Part shown: piece after piece, positions 57,566-64,000 of the stretch
Layout of the letters: each line of letters begins with the position of its first letter
Position numbering within the stretch: position 1 is the stretch's first letter
Source: Rhizocola hellebori
GTDB taxonomy: Bacteria > Actinomycetota > Actinomycetes > Mycobacteriales > Micromonosporaceae
Length of the DNA stretch: 64,000 bases
NCBI RefSeq assembly: GCF_016862955.1
Contig: NZ_BONY01000044.1
Location: 1 to 64,000 of the forward strand
Reading direction: 5' to 3'
Program-made: the position numbers and the translations under genes
Notes under the pieces: generated by a model
Seen by the model: only the letters and a program-made list of their open reading frames with translations
Database searches by the model: none
Told to the model about the DNA's origin: nothing

Positions 57566-59917
57566 TTAGGTGGTTTGATCTGCGGCGCGTAGAGCAGCGG
57601 CGAGGTTGTTGCGTGACGTGAGAGTGTGGGGGTGGTCGGTTCCCAGTACTCGGATCCGGTCGGCCAGGGTCTGCTCGTAAAAGGCGATGGCTTCGGCGAG
57701 TCGTCCCACCTTCTGGTAGGCGTAGGCGAGGTTGTTGCGTGAGGCGAGGGTGTAAGGGTGGTCGGTTCCCAGTATCTGCATGCAGTCGGCCAACGTCTGC
57801 TCATGCAAGGGGATGGCTTTGTCGAGTCGTCCTGCAGCCTCGTAGGCGCTAGCGAGGTTGTTGCGTGAGGTGAGAGTCTGGGGGTGGTCGGTTCCCAGTA
57901 CCCGGGTCCGGTCGGCCAGGGTCTGCTCGTGCAGAGCGATGGCTTCGGCGAGTCGTCCCGCAGCCTCGTAGGCGTTAGCGAGGTTGTTGCGTGAGGTGAG
58001 GGCCTGGGGGTGGTCGGTTCCCAGTACCCGGATCAAGTCGGCCAGGGTCTGCTCGTGCAGAGCGATGGCCTCGGCGAGTCGTCCCGCGTTCTGGTAGGCG
58101 TAGGCGAGGTTGTGGCGTGAGTTGAGGGTATCGGGGTGGTCGGTTCCTAGTACCCGCTCATAGTCGGCCAGCGTCTGCTGTTGTAGGGGGATGGCTTGGT
58201 CGAGCCGTCCCGCCGACTCGTAGGCACCGGCGAGGTTGTTGCGTGAGTTCAGGGTGTACAGGTGGTCTATTCCCAGTACCCGCTCGCAGTCGGACAGTGT
58301 CTGCTCGTATAGGGGGATGGCTTCGTCGAGCCGTCCCGCCGACTCGTAGGCGCTGGCGAGGCTATTGCGTGAGACCAGAGTCTGGGGGTAATCGGTTCCT
58401 AGCACTCGCTCGCAGTCGACAAGGGTCTGCTCGTGCAGGGGGATGGCTTCGTCGAGCCGTCCCGCCGACTTGAGCACTTGTCCTGCCCAGTTGCAGTTGG
58501 CGAGCAGCAGTTCAGTGGGCTGTGGGCTGTGCTGGCATAGGGCCAGTATGTGGGTGACCAGTTCGTCGAGTTCGCGGCGGCGGTGTACGACCTGGTCGAG
58601 TGGCAGGTCGTCGGTGAGCGTGTCGAGCATTGCGGTCGCGTTATCGATCGTGTGGCTGAGGCGCTGCTGGCCTGCGAGGTGGCGGATGATAGTGGCGGTT
58701 AGCCGGTGCACGGCGATCACCACTTGGTCGGCTGGATGGTGGCTGGTCGGCCGGTCGACGTGTTCGCGTTCGGCGAGCGTGATGAGCGAAGCGTTGGCCA
58801 GTACCCGCAATGCCCGACTCATCGTCGTAGCGTCGTGGTCGAGCGCCGTCAGCGCATGCGGCGTGGTGAGCAGGAAGCGGCTAATGCCTTCCTGTGCGAG
58901 CACGGCGAGCACGGTGAGCAGCTGATGGGTATGACCGGCAGGGTCGGCACGCTGAATGCTGTCGATAGATAGAGCGGTGGCTTTCAGGATTCCGGGGTGG
59001 TCTGCACCCGCCTGCTGCCGGAGAACTTCGTCGAGTTCGACGGTGTTCAGTCTGTCCAGGTAGAGCTGGTAGGTGAGCCGGTTCAGGCGCATGTAGGCGG
59101 CGGCTTGGGCCAAGCCAAGCGGTAGCCAACCCAGCTGGAGCCCCACTTTGCGAGCCAGGTCGGCGTCGTGGTCGCCGGTGGCGCTGATCAGGAACGCAAC
59201 ACCTTGCGGCGGAGTGAACATGCCCACCGCAATCGGAGTGACCCCTGGCATGGCGGTGAATTCTTGCCGGTTGGTCGTGACGATCACTTTCGCTGTCCCC
59301 GCGGCGGGCAGAAAGGGTTTGACGCTGTCCGGGTCGTCGACATTGTCGAATACGAGCAGCCGCCGTTTGCGATCATTGACGCTGACCGCCTGGATCACCT
59401 GCGCGGCAATCTGATCTGACGAAAGCTCGGCGGCGGTCAATCCCCACATCACGCCGAGCTGGGCCAGATCGGTGATCGGCCCGGCCTCGGCGTTTATCCA
59501 CGCGACCAGGTTGTAGCCCTGCTTGACACAGTCTCGTGCGTGGGCGGCGGCCAGCTGTGACTTGCCTGCACCGCGAGCGCCAGGCAATGCCACCAGGGCC
59601 GCACGTTTCCGGCGGCCCAACGCTTTCGCTAGGCGACGCTGCTCGGACGGGCGTGGCTGAAACGAGGCCGCCTCATGCGGGATCGCCCCGAACACCACGT
59701 TGTCATTACCGCCAGCCAAACCCGGCGTAGCGGCTGGCATTCGGGGTCTCGCGGGGTTGATACTCAGCGCGCCGCCAACAGCGGCCAGTATCGTCCCCGC
59801 CACCGCCAGCACAGCGGCCAGCCAAGGCCGATCGGCCAGCAAGGTCGCCAAGGCCGTCAACAGACCACTGACCCCGGCTAATCCGATGACTGCTGCCCAA
59901 GTACGCCGAACTGCCAC
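57566..59917 (-). CDS. Membrane-anchored NB-ARC ATPase with TPR repeats
   Basis: 783 aa from GTG 59917 (GGGAG about 6 nt upstream). Two N-terminal helices (about 7-27 and 32-50) anchor it. The STAND/NB-ARC domain (about 85-340) has ALVALPGARGAGKSQLAAA (Walker A) and RRLLVFDNVDD (Walker B). A helical region (about 350-500) leads to seven kinesin-light-chain-type TPRs (about 500-783) of 42 residues, each with AGRL.EAI.LHEQTLAD and LGTDHP.TL.SRNNLA. STAND proteins oligomerise on sensing a ligand through such repeats. The N-terminal helices could be a membrane effector. It lies tail-to-tail with the TIR gene. Confidence 0.9.
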   Translation of the reverse strand: MAVRRTWAAVIGLAGVSGLLTALATLLADRPWLAAVLAVAGTILAAVGGALSINPARPRMPAATPGLAGGNDNVVFGAIPHEAASFQPRPSEQRRLAKALGRRKRAALVALPGARGAGKSQLAAAHARDCVKQGYNLVAWINAEAGPITDLAQLGVMWGLTAAELSSDQIAAQVIQAVSVNDRKRRLLVFDNVDDPDSVKPFLPAAGTAKVIVTTNRQEFTAMPGVTPIAVGMFTPPQGVAFLISATGDHDADLARKVGLQLGWLPLGLAQAAAYMRLNRLTYQLYLDRLNTVELDEVLRQQAGADHPGILKATALSIDSIQRADPAGHTHQLLTVLAVLAQEGISRFLLTTPHALTALDHDATTMSRALRVLANASLITLAEREHVDRPTSHHPADQVVIAVHRLTATIIRHLAGQQRLSHTIDNATAMLDTLTDDLPLDQVVHRRRELDELVTHILALCQHSPQPTELLLANCNWAGQVLKSAGRLDEAIPLHEQTLVDCERVLGTDYPQTLVSRNSLASAYESAGRLDEAIPLYEQTLSDCERVLGIDHLYTLNSRNNLAGAYESAGRLDQAIPLQQQTLADYERVLGTDHPDTLNSRHNLAYAYQNAGRLAEAIALHEQTLADLIRVLGTDHPQALTSRNNLANAYEAAGRLAEAIALHEQTLADRTRVLGTDHPQTLTSRNNLASAYEAAGRLDKAIPLHEQTLADCMQILGTDHPYTLASRNNLAYAYQKVGRLAEAIAFYEQTLADRIRVLGTDHPHTLTSRNNLAAALRAADQTT
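57570..58490 (-). repeat. 126-bp tandem repeats coding the TPRs
   Basis: About seven units on the minus strand are highly similar at DNA level, for example GTCGGCCAGGGTCTGCTCG and GGCGAGGTTGTTGCGTGA recur every 126 bp. Such identity implies recent duplication or homogenisation, and repeat number may vary. Confidence 0.85.
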
Positions 59918-59934
59918 CACGATCTCCCGTCCAC

Positions 59935-59970
59935 GGTGTCGTAATGGCTGCAGTGTCGCATCACGACACC
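59935..59970. promoter_or_regulatory. GTGTCG half-site cluster upstream of the NB-ARC gene
   Basis: GGTGTCGT (59935-59942), GTGTCG (59953-59958) and ACGACACC (59963-59970) give two nested inverted repeats starting 18 bp upstream of the NB-ARC/TPR start. This may be an operator for a dimeric regulator. The rest of the gap (59971-60294) holds only a direct repeat CATCACCCGGGAC (near 60018 and 60044). Confidence 0.4.
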
Positions 59971-60294
59971 ACCAACCAGGTCCACCAACCAGCTCTACCA
60001 AGCCTAGGCGGAAAGCATCACCCGGGACGGAAACGGAAACCATCACCCGGGACTCGACAGGAATCAGCCCGGAGCGTCGTGACCCTCCTGGATGCCTGCT
60101 TTCGCCAGGCCGGGACGACTCGGGAGTGCCAAGACGTCTGCGTGGAGACGGTGTCTCCACTCCTTGCGCGCGTGAAGACTCTGTTGCAGTTGCTCAATGC
60201 AGCGACCGACGGAAACCGCATCGAGCGGCCGCCGGTAGATCACTGCGAGGTGATCGATCGCGATTCCTCGCTACGCGGCGTGAGGAGGGTGAGC

Positions 60295-60618
60295 ATGGAC
60301 TCGAAGGTGTCGGGTGTCGCCGATGTAACAAGCGGCGCTGGGCGCAGGGACGTCCCATTGATGGAAGTCACGGTTGATCTGGCGCAAGGGATGACCATCA
60401 AAACGGACCGGTGCGTAGGCGACGTGCCGATACTGGAGATTGTGACTGGCGGCGCGAGGCTCGTGATTAGCGTGGACGTTGGTGACGTCCGGCGGCTGGA
60501 GGCGGAAGACGTTCTGCTCGCCGAAGCGTTCGCGGAGGCGGCCTGCGACCTGCGAGATGAGCTGCAGCGGATCGTGGCGGACCGCCGTAGAAGCGCTGCG
60601 CTTCGAGTGGTGCGTTAG
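60295..60618 (+). CDS. Hypothetical soluble protein
   Basis: 107 aa from ATG 60295 (GAGGAGG 6 nt upstream). Beta-rich N-terminal part (EVTVDLAQGMTIKTDRCVG, ARLVISVDVGDVRRLE) and a C-terminal helix (AFAEAACDLRDELQRIVADR). Family not recognised. Its stop overlaps the XRE gene stop on the other strand (TTAG). Divergent from the NB-ARC/TPR gene. Confidence 0.65.
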   Translation: MDSKVSGVADVTSGAGRRDVPLMEVTVDLAQGMTIKTDRCVGDVPILEIVTGGARLVISVDVGDVRRLEAEDVLLAEAFAEAACDLRDELQRIVADRRRSAALRVVR

Positions 60619-61343
60619 CTGGCGGGTCGGGCTTGAGCCCAGACTCGCTCGAAGGATTCCATGTATGCGGCAGCCATTCCGTCGGGGTGACTGAGGCGTA
60701 GGTGGAGGACGGGGGCGTGGCCGGCGGGGCAGCTGTAGATGTGGGTGTTGACGAGTAGGTCGTTGTCGGAGCGGTAGATCGAGTTGTAGAGAACCGTGTC
60801 GTGCAAACGTATTTCGACGCCGGGCTCGTTGGTGAGCGGGCGGAAGAGTACGAGTGCGTTGCGGATTTTGGCTCCCATGATGTCGTCGATGCCTTCGTCT
60901 GCGCCCCGCCGGGCGATATGGGTTCCGGTGTGGTCGCCGAGGGCGATGCGTACCCGGATGCCTTGGCGGGCTTTGGTTTGCAGAGTGCGCAGGATCGTGG
61001 CATCTTCGGCGGAGAACAGGGCGCTGAAGGCCAGGATGCCGATGTCGTGTTGGGCGTTTGCGAAGTGGCGGTGCCAGACGTCGGTGGGGACGGCGGAGCG
61101 GTGTGGGTAGGTGACGCGTAGTTCGTCGGCGGAGGTATCGGGCTTAAGTCGGGGGATGGTTTCGGGCCATAGGTCGGCGACGGTCCAGCCCGTGAGGTTG
61201 GCCAGGGCGGTGCGGTTGCGGGGGTAGGGCAGGCGGCCAGCGAACCAGCGTTGGACGGTTTTGGGATCAACGGTTAGGCGCGCGGCGACGTCGTCGGCGT
61301 CCAGGCCGACGGTGGCCAGGGCACGGGCGAGGGGGTGTCGCAC
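60615..61343 (-). CDS. XRE-family regulator with PLD-like C-terminal domain
   Basis: 242 aa from GTG 61343 (GGGAGG 6 nt upstream). HTH at about 8-50 (LDADDVAARLTVDPKTVQRWFAG). The C-terminal about 95-240 (HFANAQHDIGILAFSALF, IRLHDTVLYNSIYRSDND, NTHIYSCPAGHAPVLHLR) resembles the phospholipase-D-like domain often joined to XRE regulators in actinomycetes. Only scattered His/Lys of an HKD motif are evident, so enzymatic activity is doubtful. Part of the regulatory block with the GntR and HD genes. Confidence 0.82.
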   Translation of the reverse strand: MRHPLARALATVGLDADDVAARLTVDPKTVQRWFAGRLPYPRNRTALANLTGWTVADLWPETIPRLKPDTSADELRVTYPHRSAVPTDVWHRHFANAQHDIGILAFSALFSAEDATILRTLQTKARQGIRVRIALGDHTGTHIARRGADEGIDDIMGAKIRNALVLFRPLTNEPGVEIRLHDTVLYNSIYRSDNDLLVNTHIYSCPAGHAPVLHLRLSHPDGMAAAYMESFERVWAQARPAS

Positions 61344-61483
61344 CGGAAGCCTCCCAGCTCGCGGGCAGTGATGAACCTCAGTGTAGGCCAAGACGTACCA
61401 AGACGTCCCTCAGACGCGGTACCTGGTTGATGACCATGGGCGAAGACTGGTGCCGAAAAGGTGATAGCGAGCGGAGAGATCAC

Positions 61484-61726
61484 ATGGACGAGCGGCGGGC
61501 GGCGCTGGGCAAGGACGATGCGAAGGGCGCCCAGGATGCGGCGGATCTGCTGGCGTTGGCGTTGGAGGACGTCGGGTTCGATGTCGGGCGCGACTTTCCG
61601 TCGTTGAGCAGCGGTGCCGGGCCGGGCGGGGTCGGCTTTGTGGAGCTGGGGCGGGTGTCCGGTGGGGTGGCGTTTGACCTGGCCATCGTCCTGACTGCGG
61701 CAAAGGGGCGCGGGATCACGCTGTAG
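61484..61726 (+). CDS. Small conserved-type hypothetical protein
   Basis: 80 aa from ATG 61484, with GGAGAG upstream. Sequence DAADLLALALEDVGFDVGRD then FVELGRVSGGVAFDLAIVLT suggests a small alpha/beta fold. No function known. It precedes the GntR gene, probably in one operon (50 bp gap). Confidence 0.7.
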   Translation: MDERRAALGKDDAKGAQDAADLLALALEDVGFDVGRDFPSLSSGAGPGGVGFVELGRVSGGVAFDLAIVLTAAKGRGITL

Positions 61727-61775
61727 GCCGGTGGCCTACGCTCAGGCGAGATCTCGGCTGATAGAGGGGTTGGCG

Positions 61776-62231
61776 GTGAGCCCTAGGGCAACCGCGTGGG
61801 GCGCGTACCTGGCGGTCGCGGATGCCCTGCGCGCCAAGATTGCCGACGGCGAGTTGACGCCGGGCTCGTTGCTGCCCTCGGAGTCTGCGTTGTGTGCCGA
61901 GTATGGCATGGCGCGCAACACTATCCGGCGGGCGTTGGATCTGTTGGCCGCCGACGGGCTGATCGAATCGATGCCCGGGCGTGGGCGGGTGGTGGCAAGC
62001 CCTGGGGAGCGGGCTGAGGCGGTTCCGCAGTACCAGATGATCGCTGATGAGCTGCGGCTGCTGGTGGAGTCGGGCGAGCTGGGGCCGGGGGATGCGCTGC
62101 CGAGCGAGGCGGCGTTGTCAGCGCAGTATGGGGTGTCGCGTGGTACGGCGCGGCATGCGCTGGCTGAGCTGGAAGGTGCCGGGCTGGTCGACGCGGTGCA
62201 TGGCAAGGGGCGCTTCGTGCGTTCCCGGTGA
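61776..62231 (+). CDS. GntR-family regulator with two wHTH domains
   Basis: 151 aa from GTG 61776 (GAGGGG about 7 nt upstream); GTG 61731 would add 15 residues without support. Two GntR winged helices in tandem: about 5-70 (YLAVADALRAKIADGELTPG, SESALCAEYGMARNTIRRAL) and 82-150 (YQMIADELRLLVESGELGPG, SEAALSAQYGVSRGTARHAL). There is no ligand domain. Such double GntR proteins, KorSA-like, regulate transfer genes of actinomycete integrative elements. GTGA overlap with the HD gene. Confidence 0.9.
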   Translation: MSPRATAWGAYLAVADALRAKIADGELTPGSLLPSESALCAEYGMARNTIRRALDLLAADGLIESMPGRGRVVASPGERAEAVPQYQMIADELRLLVESGELGPGDALPSEAALSAQYGVSRGTARHALAELEGAGLVDAVHGKGRFVRSR

Positions 62232-62821
62232 GGGCCGGCTTCGTTACTCTCGGACCTGTGGAACATGTTCAATGGGCGCGCGACCTGGCAGAGAAGCTGC
62301 TCGCCGAAGCGCTGCCGGTGCGGTGGGCGCACACGCAGGGAGTAGCGCGAGTGGCGGAGTCCATTGCCGACATCGTCGACACCGACGCTGAGATGCTGGT
62401 CTGCGCTGCGTGGCTTCACGACATTGGGTATGCGCCGCCGTTGGCGCGCACCGGATTTCACCCACTGGACGGAGCGCGTTACCTGCGTGACGAGGTGGGA
62501 GCAGATGACCAGCTGTGCCGATTGGTAGCGCATCACACCTGCGCTGCGATCGAGGCCGAGAATCGCGGGCTGGCCGATGAGCTGCTAGCCGAGTTCGCGC
62601 CTGTCGGGGGTCTTGTCGCGGACGCGCTGACCTTCTCAGACATGACCACGAGTCCGCATGGTGACCGTGTTGAGGTGCAGGAACGGCTAGCGGAGATCCT
62701 TTCGCGGTACGGCGAGGGGTCGCTGGTTGCGGAGTCGATCGCGAAGGCGCGACCGGAGATCGAACGGTCGGCGCAGTCGGTGGCTGCAGCATTAGGTGGG
62801 ACCAGTAACGAAACCCCGTAG
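62228..62821 (+). CDS. HD-domain phosphohydrolase-like protein
   Basis: 197 aa from GTG 62228, overlapping the GntR stop by 4 nt; GTG 62261 is an alternative. HD motifs: RWAHTQGVARVAESIA (first His), VCAAWLHDIGY (HD), GFHPLDGARYL and VAHHTCAAIEAEN. Related proteins hydrolyse nucleotides or their derivatives. Its coupling with a transfer-type GntR regulator and nearby Nudix genes suggests nucleotide signalling or clean-up within the element. Confidence 0.85.
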   Translation: MRAGFVTLGPVEHVQWARDLAEKLLAEALPVRWAHTQGVARVAESIADIVDTDAEMLVCAAWLHDIGYAPPLARTGFHPLDGARYLRDEVGADDQLCRLVAHHTCAAIEAENRGLADELLAEFAPVGGLVADALTFSDMTTSPHGDRVEVQERLAEILSRYGEGSLVAESIAKARPEIERSAQSVAAALGGTSNETP

Positions 62822-62905
62822 CTGCAACACCGTGCTTCATGCCAACGCGGACGACGTGTCCGTTCGGTCGGGAAGGCTTGGACCTTTCACCATCAACAAG
62901 TACTG

Positions 62906-63340
62906 ATGGCGATGGTTATGGTATGCCGCATGCCGATCGACTACCTCTATCCGCTTGAGCAAACAGGGCAGCAATACGTCGTGAACGGACGTGCCGCAAC
63001 GCCCGAGGTCCTAGCCTTGGAGGCGGCGTCGGGCGAGCATTCGTGCTTCCTGGTATCTGCGCACATCGGCGATCTTGAGAGGGAAGATCGGATCTGGTTC
63101 CGCGCCAGCCTCCCCGAACAACGCCTAGTGGCCATGGGTTGGGTTCAGGCACCTGCCTACGAAGGCACCGACGATGGACTTTGGCGCGTTGTCGTCGCTT
63201 TCGATCGCGACATCTCACGACGTCTCCAGCAAGACCGGGACGCGCCAGTAGTCCGCGCCGCACGTCAGGCGGTGTGGGAAGCGACTGCAGAGGAGTCAGC
63301 CGCCCTGAAGCGATATGCAGGCCTCAAGGCACTCACCTGA
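62906..63340 (+). CDS. Hypothetical protein, weakly EVE/PUA-like
   Basis: 144 aa from ATG 62906; ATG 62930 (MPIDYLYPLEQTG) is about as likely and no ribosome site helps. The middle part (FLVSAHIGDLEREDRIWFRA, LVAMGWVQAPAYEG, WRVVVAFD) has the order of strands seen in EVE/PUA-like domains that bind modified nucleic acids, which are frequent in defence regions. This comparison is tentative. Confidence 0.55.
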   Translation: MAMVMVCRMPIDYLYPLEQTGQQYVVNGRAATPEVLALEAASGEHSCFLVSAHIGDLEREDRIWFRASLPEQRLVAMGWVQAPAYEGTDDGLWRVVVAFDRDISRRLQQDRDAPVVRAARQAVWEATAEESAALKRYAGLKALT

Positions 63341-63376
63341 CCCGGGAGGCTCGTCCGTCGACCAGGCCCGAAATGG

Positions 63377-63835
63377 CTAGTCAGACGGCTCCATGCGGGT
63401 GAGCCGACCTTGCTCATCGCGGGTCCAGCGGCGGCCTGCGCTGTCGAGGAATTCGAGCTGTACAGGTTCGGGCTCGACATAAGTGCGGAGCCAATCTGCG
63501 GGCGCTGCGCGGCGGACAGTCTGGCCGGGTGGTACAAGGCCGATGAATTCGGTTTGCTCCTCGCCGGAGGCGGCGGGCAGGGGTAGTTCCACCTCGTAGA
63601 TAGGCATGTCGCTGGCGTTGTGGATGTGGAATGCGATCTCACGGGCGCCCGAGGGCGAGCGGGTGAGCTCAACCCACGCGCTGATGCGGGCTGCTTGGTT
63701 GCGCCGTTCGTCCTCTGACCGGTCGGCTTCACGGCGGTGCTCGGCGCGTAGCAGGATGAACCCGACGACGAAAGCGCCGACCGTGCCCACGGCGGAGAAG
63801 ATCTCAGCCGCGGTGCCGACCCAGTCGCTAGCCAA
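63377..63835 (-). CDS. Single-pass membrane protein, hypothetical
   Basis: 152 aa from TTG 63835, which overlaps the Nudix stop by 8 bp; no other good start. A membrane helix (about 12-30, FSAVGTVGAFVVGFILL) is followed by a basic/acidic coiled segment and a beta-rich domain (IAFHIHNASDMPIYEVELPL, IGLVPPGQTVRR). This helix-plus-beta form occurs widely in actinomycetes. Function unknown. Confidence 0.7.
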   Translation of the reverse strand: MASDWVGTAAEIFSAVGTVGAFVVGFILLRAEHRREADRSEDERRNQAARISAWVELTRSPSGAREIAFHIHNASDMPIYEVELPLPAASGEEQTEFIGLVPPGQTVRRAAPADWLRTYVEPEPVQLEFLDSAGRRWTRDEQGRLTRMEPSD

Positions 63836-64000
63836 GGTGTGGCCGGTCCGGCGCGGTCAGGAAATGGTCGAGGCGCATGCGCATGGAGCGGTCCATGGTG
63901 AGGCCGGCTAGCTCGTCTCGCGGAACCCAGCGGACTTCGCGGGATTCGTCGCTGGGTGTGGGCTCGCCGGATAGCGGCTTGGCGATGAAGACGACCGAGA
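63828..64000 (-). CDS. Nudix hydrolase, C-terminal part (cut by window end)
   Basis: The last 57 codons of a gene running beyond the window. The product ends SMRMRLDHFLTAPDRPHLG, against SMRMRVDHFIAALDRPHLG in the complete Nudix protein at 52311-52787. About seven of every eight residues agree and much of the DNA is identical. The Nudix box itself lies outside. The pair look like recent duplicates or the repeated ends of integrated elements. Confidence 0.85.
   Translation of the reverse strand, partial: SVVFIAKPLSGEPTPSDESREVRWVPRDELAGLTMDRSMRMRLDHFLTAPDRPHLG

Noticed and set aside
57346-57804. Minus-strand frame at the end of the NB-ARC/TPR gene
   Set aside because: It is a shadow in another frame of the TPR repeats followed by non-coding sequence.

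Overview
The window is high-GC DNA with actinomycete features: GTG/TTG starts with purine-rich ribosome sites, family-2 cellulose-binding modules, ECF sigma factors with long C-terminal extensions, an F420-type luciferase-like monooxygenase, a SARP-type regulator and double-domain GntR regulators. A soil-dwelling, cellulose-degrading, filamentous actinomycete (Pseudonocardiales or a related order) fits best; the species cannot be read from the sequence.

Layout. Positions 1-8.2 kb hold a secreted cellulose-degrading locus: a GH9 endoglucanase (GH9-CBM3-FN3-FN3-CBM2) and a GH48 exocellulase (CBM2-four beta repeats-GH48). Each is preceded, at similar distance, by a 14-bp palindrome of the CebR/CelR type, with a small secreted M15-like protein between them. 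The DNA upstream of GH9 carries a 22-bp-arm hairpin, a 36-bp GC-rich tandem repeat and a G-quadruplex motif. From 8.2 to 24 kb come an ABC-2 exporter operon, a propeller protein, an ECF sigma factor overlapping a STAS protein, a BBE-type flavoenzyme, a four-gene MacB/FtsX-like ABC operon and an MFS pump. From 24 to 36 kb come a TetR/GNAT divergent pair with duplicated operators, an OmpA/BON protein coupled to a membrane-anchored Pro-Glu-Val-Ala stalk protein, a lytic transglycosylase gene with an in-frame stop, an ECF42-type sigma factor, a GlxA-type regulator with an HD hydrolase, and a GntR-TetR chimera facing a flavin monooxygenase and an acyl-CoA ligase. From 36 to 52 kb come two small frameshifted genes, a beta-helix secreted enzyme, a Mug-type DNA glycosylase, several oxidoreductases with an ArsR regulator, a CE3-like esterase with a ricin-type lectin domain, a three-domain lysin, a large AfsR/SARP regulator, and a frameshifted membrane protein.

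From about 52.3 kb the character changes. The 3' half of a tRNA-Met(CAT) with its terminator, followed by two CGTTAGCAA repeats, marks one end of what looks like an integrated element (AICE/ICE type). Inside it are an AlbA_2 (Schlafen-type) protein, a hairpin-rich gene-poor stretch, a TIR-domain protein of visibly lower GC, a membrane-anchored NB-ARC/TPR ATPase encoded tail-to-tail with the TIR gene, and a regulatory block (XRE with PLD-like C-terminus, small protein, double GntR, HD protein). A second Nudix gene, nearly identical at its C-terminus to the one flanking the tRNA fragment, runs off the end of the window. The TIR plus NB-ARC/TPR pair is the best candidate for an uncharacterised (defence-like) system; this is inference from domain content and position.

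Gene decay is visible in four places: a TAA inside a lytic transglycosylase gene and three one-base frameshifts, two of them at the same hexamer CTCGAG within 400 bp.
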